Source: Agrostemma githago
Taxonomy: Eukaryota > Streptophyta > Magnoliopsida > Caryophyllales > Caryophyllaceae
Reading direction: 5' to 3'
Assembly (NCBI GenBank): GCA_958450325.1
Contig: OY288243.1
Coordinates: 65,518,606-65,582,605, forward strand
Length of the DNA stretch: 64,000 nucleotides
A model generated the notes under the pieces. That model saw only the letters and a list, made by a program, of their open reading frames with translations, was not told the origin of the DNA and did not search any database. Below are positions 1 to 12,874 of this stretch, in pieces. Positions within the stretch are counted from its first letter, which is position 1, and each line of letters begins with the position of its first letter. The position numbers and the translations under genes are program-made.

Positions 1-224
1 CAACTTTTGGCGGTGTAATATCCGAATATATCTTTAACAATGGAAAACAAGTATCGAAAGAAACTTGCAACGCTCTATTAAAGGTCGGAGAGGACTGTCA
101 CAAGCTTCTAACACAAGTGTCTATAGTCGACAAGCGTCTCGGTGAGAAAGAGACAAACGAAGCGTGGCTCAAAAACGAAAAAGTGTGGGAACTTTGCAAG
201 ACATTTGGACATGTTTCTAATTAG
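1..224 (+). CDS. Copy 0: prolamin-like secreted protein, 3' part only
   Basis: The window opens inside this copy, in the codon for Ala49, and the frame runs to TAG at 222-224. It matches the array consensus throughout, with Cys71, Cys81 and Cys114 of the full-length numbering present. An AATAAA lies at 281-286. The missing 5' part is beyond the left edge, so the gene is probably complete in the genome. Confidence 0.85.
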   Translation, partial: TFGGVISEYIFNNGKQVSKETCNALLKVGEDCHKLLTQVSIVDKRLGEKETNEAWLKNEKVWELCKTFGHVSN

Positions 225-2023
225 TTCGTTAATATATGTATTTATATCTTTAAATGGAAAATTAGTACGAGATATAATCAAATAAATATGGTTATTAGAT
301 AAACATTGTCTGAAAGCTTCATTAATTACATTTTTATGGTAAATTGAACATAATAATATAGCTTCTACCACGGAGTTTTTTTTCAGTGTAGTGTCGTTGT
401 TGAAGAAATGCATATTATTTTACATTATTTGATTTGGTTGATTAATTATGCTTTTCGTTGATTCCAATGTTGATTAACTATCATATATATGTACTTTACT
501 ATTTTATCGCATTAACCTAACTATGTATCTCGTTTGGTAAAAAAAAAACTCGAAATTTAGTTTAAATTAACCAAAGTGTTATTTTACTCTCTCTTATTTT
601 GACTACACATATACTCATCTTCGTAATTCTATAGATAGAATAACATATCCAACAAACATCAATTAAATAAATGAGATATTTTTCATGTTGATCTATAATA
701 ATGATTGGAACGAGTTGAATAAAGTGTTCACAAAAACTTAAAACTCATATATATATTATTTAAAATATATGTAAACATCGTATGTATCATGTGATTTAAT
801 ATTCCTTAAATTTATGTTAACGAACATTGGTCGTATTTTGTGTTGAAAATATTATTTAAGAATAGTCATTACATCAAAATGATTATGACTGAAATTGTAA
901 AATTTTAAAAGTATCAAGTTATTTTCTTTCCATAAATATTAATATAAATAGTATCAATACTTAAAGGAGTGAAAATATTTAAAAATAAATTGTTTTTGTA
1001 AAAAGCGAAAAACTACATACTATTGTCAACAGTAACAAGTACGTACATACATCCATGTGCATAGTTAAGATTTTCTTTAATCTTATGATTATTCGAACAC
1101 TCACTATACTTCTGACATTGACAATAAAGCGAATATGTTTAAAAAATCTCGCAAAAATAGATATTTATATTTCTTAAAGTAAGAGAATTTCGCTCAAGCC
1201 ATCAGATGTAATTAACAATAAACTATGTAAGGACGACTTTTCGAAGATTTTATTTAATATAAATCCACGAACAAAGTAATTCAAGTGATAGCAATATAAT
1301 TTACTATTTTGTCAAATGATTAAATTGAAAATATAGAATATGTGAATTCGAAAATAGTAATTCGCAACAAAAAGAAAAAAAGAAGAAACATAAAGCATAT
1401 GTAATAATTAAAATAATTAAAATAAAATCGAGTATGTTACAAATTTATATATCTTTTACAAGTTTAGGTTTTTCTTTAACTTTCACATGAGTTATTATTG
1501 GTTTAGTAAAAACAAGTGTCTTACAAATATAAAAATAATCTAGTAAACCGTAGAAATTTAAACCTCTATACTAATTAACGAATAAAAGACAACGTACGTA
1601 AATTCAAAAATATGAATAACCTCAAATGAACAATTTAATTATGTTATTTGAACCAATTCTTTTTGAATTAGTAAATATAAATTAATTTATGAGGATTTTC
1701 GTTTGACATCAATGTTAATGTCGGTTATTTGATTACAAAATTAAATACACTCATGCATATAATTTGGAAAACTTTTTATCGAAAAAATCAATTTTAACAA
1801 TGAATGATGTAAATTAGCCTTAAATATGTAATAATAATATTGTATGTTAATTTTGAGATACAAGTACGTTAAATGTACAGATTCAAATATAAAAGTGGAC
1901 GATATGAACAATTGTTCTCCATCACAAGTCACTTTACTTTTCTATTTCTTTTTGTTCCCTGTGTGTGAAACGTACTTGAGATATATATCGGAAATTTGAA
2001 ATAATTTTAACTAAGTTTTCGAA
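225..2023. repeat. Array spacer, subfamily A (also 2393-17223 between genes)
   Basis: This is about 1.8 kb of AT-rich non-coding DNA between genes. After the 3' UTR it holds a short TA microsatellite near 750 whose length varies from unit to unit, several A/T homopolymers, and then the promoter of the next copy. I see no second conserved protein, tRNA or hairpin array. Subfamily A markers are TGTGCATAG (near 1056), ACAAATATAAAAAT, AACAATTTAATTATG, ATCAATTTTAAC and AGCCTTAAAT. The same spacer with minor changes lies between all copies up to 17223. Spacers after copies 1-3 share a TAAAAAATAAC variant of the A-tract. Units 4-6 share GTTGGTTATT and CTCTTGCATA upstream of their genes. Confidence 0.85.
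1888..1895 (+). promoter_or_regulatory. TATA box of copy 1 (prototype for all copies)
   Basis: TATAAAAG lies 136 bp before the start codon and is flanked by a conserved stretch. In the same position it occurs in every copy with visible upstream sequence: 4057, 6226, 8395, 10567, 12739, 14912, 17088, 22784, 24950, 27113, 29310, 31478, 33367, 35564, 37732, 39621, 41789, 43957, 46126, 48294, 50462, 52621, 54780 and 56939. A start site 25-35 bp downstream would give a 5' UTR of roughly 100 nt. No ATG occurs in that interval before the gene's own, which supports the start chosen. The transcription start itself is inferred. Confidence 0.6.
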
Positions 2024-2392
2024 ATGTATCCTAGAACAATCAAAATTGCTCTACTACTTGTTGTTTCAATCCTTGTTATCTCTGAACAATGTTTCGCAAA
2101 TGACTCTGTTGCCGCACCTAGCACCTCGAAGGCGGACGACTTTAAAAAATGTGTAAGGAAGCTAGGTGCAACTTTTGGCGGTGTAATATCCGAATATATC
2201 TTTAACAATGGAAAACAAGTATCGAAAGAAACTTGCAACGCTCTATTAAAGGTCGGAGAGGACTGTCACAAGCTTCTAACACAAGTGTCTATAGTCGACA
2301 AGCGTCTCGGTGAGAAAGAGACAAACGAAGCGTGGCTCAAAAATGAAAAAGTGTGGGAACTTTGCAAGACATTTGGACATGTTTCTAATTAG
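2024..2392 (+). CDS. Copy 1: small secreted prolamin-like (ECA1/EC1-type) protein
   Basis: A single uninterrupted frame of 122 codons. Residues 1-25 form a signal peptide: basic start, hydrophobic core about residues 8-20, and a CFA|ND cleavage site after Ala25. This predicts a mature protein of 97 residues with near-neutral charge. The mature part has four cysteines, at 43, 71, 81 and 114. Spacing and surrounding residues (an aliphatic stretch ending in FNNG, then ETC-x9-C and a distal Cys) fit the prolamin-like / ECA1-gametogenesis family. That family normally has six cysteines including an adjacent CC. Here Thr70 stands where the first of the pair would be, and the partner cysteine near residue 50 is also absent. 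Known family members are small, intronless and often clustered; several act in egg or synergid cells. A reproductive role here is inference. This copy differs from the consensus only by Glu44Val. Confidence 0.85.
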   Translation: MYPRTIKIALLLVVSILVISEQCFANDSVAAPSTSKADDFKKCVRKLGATFGGVISEYIFNNGKQVSKETCNALLKVGEDCHKLLTQVSIVDKRLGEKETNEAWLKNEKVWELCKTFGHVSN

Positions 2393-2448
2393 TTCGTTAA
2401 TATATGTATTTATATCTTTAAATGGAAAATTAGTACGAGATATGATCA

Positions 2449-2454
2449 AATAAA
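2449..2454 (+). terminator. Polyadenylation signal of copy 1 (prototype)
   Basis: AATAAA begins 57 bp after the stop codon in a T/A-rich 3' flank. The same signal at the same distance follows most copies. In copies 4-6 the hexamer reads AGTAAA. A cleavage site is not identifiable from sequence alone. Confidence 0.5.
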
Positions 2455-4192
2455 TATGGTTATTAGATAAACATTGTCTGAAAGCTTCATTAATTACATT
2501 TTTATGGTAAATTGAACATAATAATATAGCTTCTACCACGGAGTTTTTTTTCAGTGTAGTGTCGTTGTTGAAGACATGCATATTATTTTACATTATTTGA
2601 TTTGGTTGATTAATTATGCTTTTCGTTGATTCCAATGTTGATTAACTATCATATATATGTACTTTACTATTTTATCGCATTAACCTAACTATGTATCTCG
2701 TTTGGTAAAAAATAACTCGAAATTTAGTTTAAATTAACCAAAGTGTTATTTTACTCTCTCTTATTTTGACTACACATATACTCATCTTCGTAATTCTATA
2801 GATAGAATAACATATCCAACAAACATCAATTAAATAAATGAGATATTTTTCATGTTGACCTATAATAATGATTGGAACGAGTTGAATAAAGTGTTCACAA
2901 AAACTTAAAACTCATATATATATATTATTTAAAATATATGTAAACATCGTATGTATCATGTGATTTAGTATTCCTTAAATTTCTGTTAACGAACATTGGT
3001 CGTATTTTGTGTTGAAAATATTATTTAAGAATAGTCATTACATCAAAATGATTATGACTGAAATTGTAAAATTTTAAAAGCATCAAGTTATTTTCTTTCC
3101 ATAAATATTAATATAAATAGTATCAATACTTAAAGGAGTGAAAATATTTGAAAATAAATTGTTTTTGTAAAAAGCGAAAAACTACATACTATTGTCAACA
3201 GTAACAAGTACGTACATACATCCATGTGCATAGTTAAGATTTTCTTTAATCTTATGATTATTCGAACACTCACTATACTTCTGACATTGACAATAAAGCG
3301 AATATGTTTAAAAAATCTCGCAAAAATAGATATTTATATTTCTTAAAGTAAGAGAATTTCGCTCAAGCCATCAGATGTAATTAACAATAAACTATGTAAG
3401 GACGACTTTTCGAAGATTTTATTTAATATAAATCCACGAACAAAGTAATTCAAGTGATAGCAATATAATTTACTATTTTGTCAAATGATTAAATTGAAAA
3501 TATAGAATATGTGAATTCGAAAATAGTAATTCGCAACAAAAAGAAAAAAAGAAGAAACATAAAGCATATGTAATAATTAAAATAATTAAAATAAAATCGA
3601 GTATGTTACAAATTTATATATCTTTTACAAGTTTAGGTTTTTCTTTAACTTTCACATGAGTTATTATTGGTTTAGTAAAAACAAGTGTCTTACAAATATA
3701 AAAATAATCTAGTAAACCGTAGAAATTTAAACCTCTATACTAATTAACGAATAAAAGACAACGTACGTAAATTCAAAAATATGAATAACCTCAAATGAAC
3801 AATTTAATTATGTTATTTGAACCAATTCTTTTTGAATTAGTAAATATAAATTAATTTATGAGGATTTTCGTTTGACATCAATGTTAATGTCGGTTATTTG
3901 ATTACAAAATTAAATACACTCATGCATATAATTTGGAAAACTTTTTATCGAAAAAATCAATTTTAACAATGAATGATGTAAATTAGCCTTAAATATGTAA
4001 TAATAATATTGTATGTTAATTTTGAGATACAAGTACGTTAAATGTACAGATTCAAATATAAAAGTGGACGATATGAACAATTGTTCTCCATCACAAGTCA
4101 CTTTACTTTTCTATTTCTTTTTGTTCCCTGTGTGTGAAACGTACTTGAGATATATATCGGAAATTTGAAATAATTTTAACTAAGTTTTCGAA

Positions 4193-4561
4193 ATGTATCC
4201 TAGAACAATCAAAATTGCTCTACTACTTGTTGTTTCAATCCTTGTTATCTCTGAACAATGTTTCGCAAATGACTCTGTTGCCGCACCTAGCACCTCGAAG
4301 GCGGACTACTTTAAAAAATGTGAAAGGAAGCTAGGTGCAACTTTTGGCGGTGTAATATCCGAATATATCTTTAACAATGGAAAACAAGTATCGAAAGAAA
4401 CTTGCAACGCTCTATTAAAGGTCGGAGAGGACTGTCACAAGCTTCTAACACAAGTGTCTATAGTCGACAAGCGTCTCGGTGAGAAAGAGACAAACGAAGC
4501 GTGGCTCAAAAACGAAAAAGTGTGGGAACTTTGCAAGACATTTGGACATGTTTCTAATTAG
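4193..4561 (+). CDS. Copy 2: prolamin-like secreted protein
   Basis: Complete 122-codon frame with the signal peptide and all four mature cysteines. It differs from the consensus by Asp39Tyr, in the short linker before Cys43. The protein is identical to copy 3, and their flanking spacers match closely, indicating a recent duplication of this unit. Confidence 0.85.
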   Translation: MYPRTIKIALLLVVSILVISEQCFANDSVAAPSTSKADYFKKCERKLGATFGGVISEYIFNNGKQVSKETCNALLKVGEDCHKLLTQVSIVDKRLGEKETNEAWLKNEKVWELCKTFGHVSN

Positions 4562-6361
4562 TTCGTTAATATATGTATTTATATCTTTAAATGGAAAATT
4601 AGTACGAGATATGATCAAATAAATATGGTTATTAGATAAACATTGTCTGAAAGCTTCATTAATTACATTTTTATGGTAAATTGAACATAATAATATAGCT
4701 TCTACCACGGAGTTTTTTTTCAGTGTAGTGTCGTTGTTGAAGACATGCATATTATTTTACATTATTTGATTTGGTTGATTAATTATGCTTTTCGTTGATT
4801 CCAATGTTGATTAACTATCATATATATGTACTTTACTATTTTATCGCATTAACCTAACTATGTATCTCGTTTGGTAAAAAATAACTCGAAATTTAGTTTA
4901 AATTAACCAAAGTGTTATTTTACTCTCTCTTATTTTGACTACACATATACTCATCTTCGTAATTCTATAGATAGAATAACATATCCAACAAACATCAATT
5001 AAATAAATGAGATATTTTTCATGTTGACCTATAATAATGATTGGAACGAGTTGAATAAAGTGTTCACAAAAACTTAAAACTCATATATATATATTATTTA
5101 AAATATATGTAAACATCGTATGTATCATGTGATTTAGTATTCCTTAAATTTCTGTTAACGAACATTGGTCGTATTTTGTGTTGAAAATATTATTTAAGAA
5201 TAGTCATTACATCAAAATGATTATGACTGAAATTGTAAAATTTTAAAAGCATCAAGTTATTTTCTTTCCATAAATATTAATATAAATAGTATCAATACTT
5301 AAAGGAGTGAAAATATTTGAAAATAAATTGTTTTTGTAAAAAGCGAAAAACTACATACTATTGTCAACAGTAACAAGTACGTACATACATCCATGTGCAT
5401 AGTTAAGATTTTCTTTAATCTTATGATTATTCGAACACTCACTATACTTCTGACATTGACAATAAAGCGAATATGTTTAAAAAATCTCGCAAAAATAGAT
5501 ATTTATATTTCTTAAAGTAAGAGAATTTCGCTCAAGCCATCAGATGTAATTAACAATAAACTATGTAAGGACGACTTTTCGAAGATTTTATTTAATATAA
5601 ATCCACGAACAAAGTAATTCAAGTGATAGCAATATAATTTACTATTTTGTCAAATGATTAAATTGAAAATATAGAATATGTGAATTCGAAAATAATAATT
5701 CGCAACAAAAAGAAAAAAAGAAGAAACATAAAGCATATGTAATAATTAAAATAATTAAAATAAAATCGAGTATGTTACAAATTTATATATCTTTTACAAG
5801 TTTAGGTTTTTCTTTAACTTTCACATGAGTTATTATTGGTTTAGTAAAAACAAGTGTCTTACAAATATAAAAATAATCTAGTAAACCGTAGAAATTTAAA
5901 CCTCTATACTAATTAACGAATAAAAGACAACGTACGTAAATTCAAAAATATGAATAACCTCAAATGAACAATTTAATTATGTTATTTGAACCAATTCTTT
6001 TTGAATTAGTAAATATAAATTAATTTATGAGGATTTTCGTTTGACATCAATGTTAATGTCGGTTATTTGATTACAAAATTAAATACACTCATGCATATAA
6101 TTTGGAAAACTTTTTATCGAAAAAATCAATTTTAACAATGAATGATGTAAATTAGCCTTAAATATGTAATAATAATATTGTATGTTAATTTTGAGATACA
6201 AGTACGTTAAATGTACAGATTCAAATATAAAAGTGGACGATATGAACAATTGTTCTCCATCACAAGTCACTTTACTTTTCTATTTCTTTTTGTTCCCTGT
6301 GTGTGAAACGTACTTGAGATATATATCGGAAATTTGAAATAATTTTAACTAAGTTTTCGAA

Positions 6362-6730
6362 ATGTATCCTAGAACAATCAAAATTGCTCTACTACTTGTT
6401 GTTTCAATCCTTGTTATCTCTGAACAATGTTTCGCAAATGACTCTGTTGCCGCACCTAGCACCTCGAAGGCGGACTACTTTAAAAAATGTGAAAGGAAGC
6501 TAGGTGCAACTTTTGGCGGTGTAATATCCGAATATATCTTTAACAATGGAAAACAAGTATCGAAAGAAACTTGCAACGCTCTATTAAAGGTCGGAGAGGA
6601 CTGTCACAAGCTTCTAACACAAGTGTCTATAGTCGACAAGCGTCTCGGTGAGAAAGAGACAAACGAAGCGTGGCTCAAAAACGAAAAAGTGTGGGAACTT
6701 TGCAAGACATTTGGACATGTTTCTAATTAG
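6362..6730 (+). CDS. Copy 3: prolamin-like secreted protein
   Basis: Complete 122-codon frame, protein identical to copy 2 (Asp39Tyr). The signal peptide and Cys43, Cys71, Cys81 and Cys114 are intact. TATA box at 6226 and AATAAA 57 bp after the stop are retained. Confidence 0.85.
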   Translation: MYPRTIKIALLLVVSILVISEQCFANDSVAAPSTSKADYFKKCERKLGATFGGVISEYIFNNGKQVSKETCNALLKVGEDCHKLLTQVSIVDKRLGEKETNEAWLKNEKVWELCKTFGHVSN

Positions 6731-8530
6731 TTCGTTAATATATGTATTTATATCTTTAAATGGAAAATTAGTACGAGATATGATCAAATAAATATGGTTA
6801 TTAGATAAACATTGTCTGAAAGCTTCATTAATTACATTTTTATGGTAAATTGAACATAATAATATAGCTTCTACCACGGAGTTTTTTTTCAGTGTAGTGT
6901 CGTTGTTGAAGACATGCATATTATTTTACATTATTTGATTTGGTTGATTAATTATGCTTTTCGTTGATTCCAATGTTGATTAACTATCATATATATGTAC
7001 TTTACTATTTTATCGCATTAACCTAACTATGTATCTCGTTTGGTAAAAAATAACTCGAAATTTAGTTTAAATTAACCAAAGTGTTATTTTACTCTCTCTT
7101 ATTTTGACTACACATATACTCATCTTCGTAATTCTATAGATAGAATAACATATCCAACAAACATCAATTAAATAAATGAGATATTTTTCATGTTGACCTA
7201 TAATAATGATTGGAACGAGTTGAATAAAGTGTTCACAAAAACTTAAAACTCATATATATATATTATTTAAAATATATGTAAACATCGTATGTATCATGTG
7301 ATTTAGTATTCCTTAAATTTCTGTTAACGAACATTGGTCGTATTTTGTGTTGAAAATATTATTTAAGAATAGTCATTACATCAAAATGATTATGACTGAA
7401 ATTGTAAAATTTTAAAAGCATCAAGTTATTTTCTTTCCATAAATATTAATATAAATAGTATCAATACTTAAAGGAGTGAAAATATTTGAAAATAAATTGT
7501 TTTTGTAAAAAGCGAAAAACTACATACTATTGTCAACAGTAACAAGTACGTACATACATCCATGTGCATAGTTAAGATTTTCTTTAATCTTATGATTATT
7601 CGAACACTCACTATACTTCTGACATTGACAATAAAGCGAATATGTTTAAAAAATCTCGCAAAAATAGATATTTATATTTCTTAAAGTAAGAGAATTTCGC
7701 TCAAGCCATCAGATGTAATTAACAATAAACTATGTAAGGACGACTTTTCGAAGATTTTATTTAATATAAATCCACGAACAAAGTAATTCAAGTGATAGCA
7801 ATATAATTTACTATTTTGTCAAATGATTAAATTGAAAATATAGAATATGTGAATTCGAAAATAATAATTCGCAACAAAAAGAAAAAAAGAAGAAACATAA
7901 AGCATATGTAATAATTAAAATAATTAAAATAAAATCGAGTATGTTACAAATTTATATATCTTTTACAAGTTTAGGTTTTTCTTTAACTTTCACATGAGTT
8001 ATTATTGGTTTAGTAAAAACAAGTGTCTTACAAATATAAAAATAATCTAGTAAACCGTAGAAATTTAAACCTCTATACTAATTAACGAATAAAAGACAAC
8101 GTACGTAAATTCAAAAATATGAATAACCTCAAATGAACAATTTAATTATGTTATTTGAACCAATTCTTTTTGAATTAGTAAATATAAATTAATTTATGAG
8201 GATTTTCGTTTGACATCAATGTTAATGTTGGTTATTTGATTACAAAATTAAATACACTCTTGCATATAATTTGGAAAACTTTTTATCGAAAAAATCAATT
8301 TTAACAATGAATAATGTAAATTAGCCTTAAATATGTAATAATAATATTGTATGTTAATTTTGAGATACAAGTACGTTAAATGTACAGATTCAAATATAAA
8401 AGTGGACGATATGAACAATTGTTCTCCATCACAAGTCACTTTACTTTTCTATTTCTTTTTGTTCCCTGTGTGTGAAACGTACTTGAGATATATATCGGAA
8501 ATTTGAAATAATTTTAACTAAGTTTTCGAA

Positions 8531-8899
8531 ATGTATCCTAGAACAATCAAAATTGCTCTACTACTTGTTGTTTCAATCCTTGTTATCTCTGAACAATGTT
8601 TCGCAAATGACTCTGTTGCCGCACCTAGCACCTCGAAGACGGACGACTTTAAAAAATGTGAAAGGAAGCTAGATGCAACTTTTGGCGGTGTAATATCCGA
8701 ATATATCTTTAACAATGGAAAACAAGTATCGAAAGAAACTTGCAACGCTCTATTAAAGGTCGGAGAGGACTGTCACAAGCTTCTAACACAAGTGTCTATA
8801 GTCGACAAGCGTCTCGGTGAGAAAGAGACAAACGAAGCGTGGCTCAAAAACGAAAAAGTATGGGAACTTTGCAAGACATTTGGACATGTTTCTAATTAG
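8531..8899 (+). CDS. Copy 4: prolamin-like secreted protein
   Basis: Complete frame, four mature cysteines. It carries Ala37Thr and Gly48Asp, shared with copies 5 and 6. Its downstream hexamer is AGTAAA instead of AATAAA, which could weaken 3' processing. The spacing to copies 5 and 6 is exactly 2,172 bp each, so copies 4-6 form a recently homogenised trio. Confidence 0.84.
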   Translation: MYPRTIKIALLLVVSILVISEQCFANDSVAAPSTSKTDDFKKCERKLDATFGGVISEYIFNNGKQVSKETCNALLKVGEDCHKLLTQVSIVDKRLGEKETNEAWLKNEKVWELCKTFGHVSN

Positions 8900-10702
8900 T
8901 TCGTTAATATATGTATTTATATCTTTAAATGGAAAATTAGTACGAGATATGATCAAGTAAATATGGTTATTAGATAAACATTGTCTGAAAGCTTCATTAA
9001 TTACATTTTTATGGTAAATTGAACATAATAATATAGCTTCTACCACGGAGTTTTTTTTCAGTGTAGTGTCGTTGTTGAAGACATGCATATTATTTTACAT
9101 TATTTGATTTGGTTGATTAATTATGCTTTTCGTTGATTCCAATGTTGATTAACTATCATATATATGTACTTTACTATTTTATCGCATTAACCTAACTATG
9201 TATCTCGTTTGGTAAAAAAAAAACTCGAAATTTAGTTTAAATTAACCAAAGTGTTATTTTACTCTCTCTTATTTTGACTACACATATACTCATCTTCGTA
9301 ATTCTATAGATAGAATAACATATCCAACAAACATCAATTAAATAAATGAGATATTTTTCATGTTGACCTATAATAATGATTGGAACGAGTTGAATACAGT
9401 GTTCACAAAAACTTAAAACTCATATATATATATATTATTTAAAATATATGTAAACATCGTATGTATCATGTGATTTAGTATTCCTTAAATTTCTGTTAAC
9501 GAACATTGGTCGTATTTTGTGTTGAAAATATTATTTAAGAATAGTCATTACATCAAAATGATTATGACTGAAATTGTAAAATTTTAAAAGCATCAAGTTA
9601 TTTTCTTTCCATAAATATTAATATAAATAGTATCAATACTTAAAGGAGTGAAAATATTTGAAAATAAATTGTTTTTGTAAAAAGCGAAAAACTACATACT
9701 ATTGTCAACAGTAACAAGTACGTACATACATCCATGTGCATAGTTAAGATTTTCTTTAATCTTATGATTATTCGAACACTCACTATACTTCTGACATTGA
9801 CAATAAAGCGAATATGTTTAAAAAATCTCGCAAAAATAGATATTTATATTTCTTAAAGTAAGAGAATTTCGCTCAAGCCATCAGATGTAATTAACAATAA
9901 ACTATGTAAGGACGACTTTTCGAAGATTTTATTTAATATAAATCCACGAACAAAGTAATTCAAGTGATAGCAATATAATTTACTATTTTGTCAAATGATT
10001 AAATTGAAAATATAGAATATGTGAATTCGAAAATAATAATTCGCAACAAAAAGAAAAAAAGAAGAAACATAAAGCATATGTAATAATTAAAATAATTAAA
10101 ATAAAATCGAGTATGTTACAAATTTATATATCTTTTACAAGTTTAGGTTTTTCTTTAACTTTCACATGAGTTATTATTGGTTTAGTAAAAACAAGTGTCT
10201 TACAAATATAAAAATAATCTAGTAAACCGTAGAAATTTAAACCTCTATACTAATTAACGAATAAAAGACAACGTACGTAAATTCAAAAATATGAATAACC
10301 TCAAATGAACAATTTAATTATGTTATTTGAACCAATTCTTTTTGAATTAGTAAATATAAATTAATTTATGAGGATTTTCGTTTGACATCAATGTTAATGT
10401 TGGTTATTTGATTACAAAATTAAATACACTCTTGCATATAATTTGGAAAACTTTTTATCGAAAAAATCAATTTTAACAATGAATAATGTAAATTAGCCTT
10501 AAATATGTAATAATAATATTGTATGTTAATTTTGAGATACAAGTACGTTAAATGTACAGATTCAAATATAAAAGTGGACGATATGAACAATTGTTCTCCA
10601 TCACAAGTCACTTTACTTTTCTATTTCTTTTTGTTCCCTGTGTGTGAAACGTACTTGAGATATATATCGGAAATTTGAAATAATTTTAACTAAGTTTTCG
10701 AA

Positions 10703-11071
10703 ATGTATCCTAGAACAATCAAAATTGCTCTACTACTTGTTGTTTCAATCCTTGTTATCTCTGAACAATGTTTCGCAAATGACTCTGTTGCCGCACCTAG
10801 CACCTCGAAGACGGACGACTTTAAAAAATGTGAAAGGAAGCTAGATGCAACTTTTGGCGGTGTAATATCCGAATATATCTTTAACAATGGAAAACAAGTA
10901 TCGAAAGAAACTTGCAACGCTCTATTAAAGGTCGGAGAGGACTGTCACAAGCTTCTAACACAAGTGTCTATAGTCGACAAGCGTCTCGGTGAGAAAGAGA
11001 CAAACGAAGCGTGGCTCAAAAACGAAAAAGTATGGGAACTTTGCAAGACATTTGGACATGTTTCTAATTAG
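10703..11071 (+). CDS. Copy 5: prolamin-like secreted protein
   Basis: Complete frame, protein identical to copy 4 (Ala37Thr, Gly48Asp). The Val110 codon is GTA as in copy 4. The downstream signal is AGTAAA. Confidence 0.84.
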   Translation: MYPRTIKIALLLVVSILVISEQCFANDSVAAPSTSKTDDFKKCERKLDATFGGVISEYIFNNGKQVSKETCNALLKVGEDCHKLLTQVSIVDKRLGEKETNEAWLKNEKVWELCKTFGHVSN

Positions 11072-12874
11072 TTCGTTAATATATGTATTTATATCTTTAA
11101 ATGGAAAATTAGTACGAGATATGATCAAGTAAATATGGTTATTAGATAAACATTGTCTGAAAGCTTCATTAATTACATTTTTATGGTAAATTGAACATAA
11201 TAATATAGCTTCTACCACGGAGTTTTTTTTCAGTGTAGTGTCGTTGTTGAAGACATGCATATTATTTTACATTATTTGATTTGGTTGATTAATTATGCTT
11301 TTCGTTGATTCCAATGTTGATTAACTATCATATATATGTACTTTACTATTTTATCGCATTAACCTAACTATGTATCTCGTTTGGTAAAAAAAAAACTCGA
11401 AATTTAGTTTAAATTAACCAAAGTGTTATTTTACTCTCTCTTATTTTGACTACACATATACTCATCTTCGTAATTCTATAGATAGAATAACATATCCAAC
11501 AAACATCAATTAAATAAATGAGATATTTTTCATGTTGACCTATAATAATGATTGGAACGAGTTGAATACAGTGTTCACAAAAACTTAAAACTCATATATA
11601 TATATATTATTTAAAATATATGTAAACATCGTATGTATCATGTGATTTAGTATTCCTTAAATTTCTGTTAACGAACATTGGTCGTATTTTGTGTTGAAAA
11701 TATTATTTAAGAATAGTCATTACATCAAAATGATTATGACTGAAATTGTAAAATTTTAAAAGCATCAAGTTATTTTCTTTCCATAAATATTAATATAAAT
11801 AGTATCAATACTTAAAGGAGTGAAAATATTTGAAAATAAATTGTTTTTGTAAAAAGCGAAAAACTACATACTATTGTCAACAGTAACAAGTACGTACATA
11901 CATCCATGTGCATAGTTAAGATTTTCTTTAATCTTATGATTATTCGAACACTCACTATACTTCTGACATTGACAATAAAGCGAATATGTTTAAAAAATCT
12001 CGCAAAAATAGATATTTATATTTCTTAAAGTAAGAGAATTTCGCTCAAGCCATCAGATGTAATTAACAATAAACTATGTAAGGACGACTTTTCGAAGATT
12101 TTATTTAATATAAATCCACGAACAAAGTAATTCAAGTGATAGCAATATAATTTACTATTTTGTCAAATGATTAAATTGAAAATATAGAATATGTGAATTC
12201 GAAAATAATAATTCGCAACAAAAAGAAAAAAAGAAGAAACATAAAGCATATGTAATAATTAAAATAATTAAAATAAAATCGAGTATGTTACAAATTTATA
12301 TATCTTTTACAAGTTTAGGTTTTTCTTTAACTTTCACATGAGTTATTATTGGTTTAGTAAAAACAAGTGTCTTACAAATATAAAAATAATCTAGTAAACC
12401 GTAGAAATTTAAACCTCTATACTAATTAACGAATAAAAGACAACGTACGTAAATTCAAAAATATGAATAACCTCAAATGAACAATTTAATTATGTTATTT
12501 GAACCAATTCTTTTTGAATTAGTAAATATAAATTAATTTATGAGGATTTTCGTTTGACATCAATGTTAATGTTGGTTATTTGATTACAAAATTAAATACA
12601 CTCTTGCATATAATTTGGAAAACTTTTTATCGAAAAAATCAATTTTAACAATGAATAATGTAAATTAGCCTTAAATATGTAATAATAATATTGTATGTTA
12701 ATTTTGAGATACAAGTACGTTAAATGTACAGATTCAAATATAAAAGTGGACGATATGAACAATTGTTCTCCATCACAAGTCACTTTACTTTTCTATTTCT
12801 TTTTGTTCCCTGTGTGTGAAACGTACTTGAGATATATATCGGAAATTTGAAATAATTTTAACTAAGTTTTCGAA

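Noticed and set aside
1741..1932. Antisense 63-codon frame over the promoter region of each unit
   Set aside because: Low-complexity Tyr/Ile/Leu-rich translation of AT-rich promoter DNA; no promoter or family signal. Its conservation follows from unit identity.
2011..2238. Antisense 75-codon frame opposite the 5' half of the gene
   Set aside because: Shadow of the sense coding sequence; lost or altered wherever the sense codons change.
2276..2581. Antisense 101-codon frame recurring over the 3' end of nearly every copy
   Set aside because: It recurs only because the units are near-identical. It has no signal peptide or domain, overlaps the stop and 3' UTR of the sense gene, and is shortened in some units without other change.
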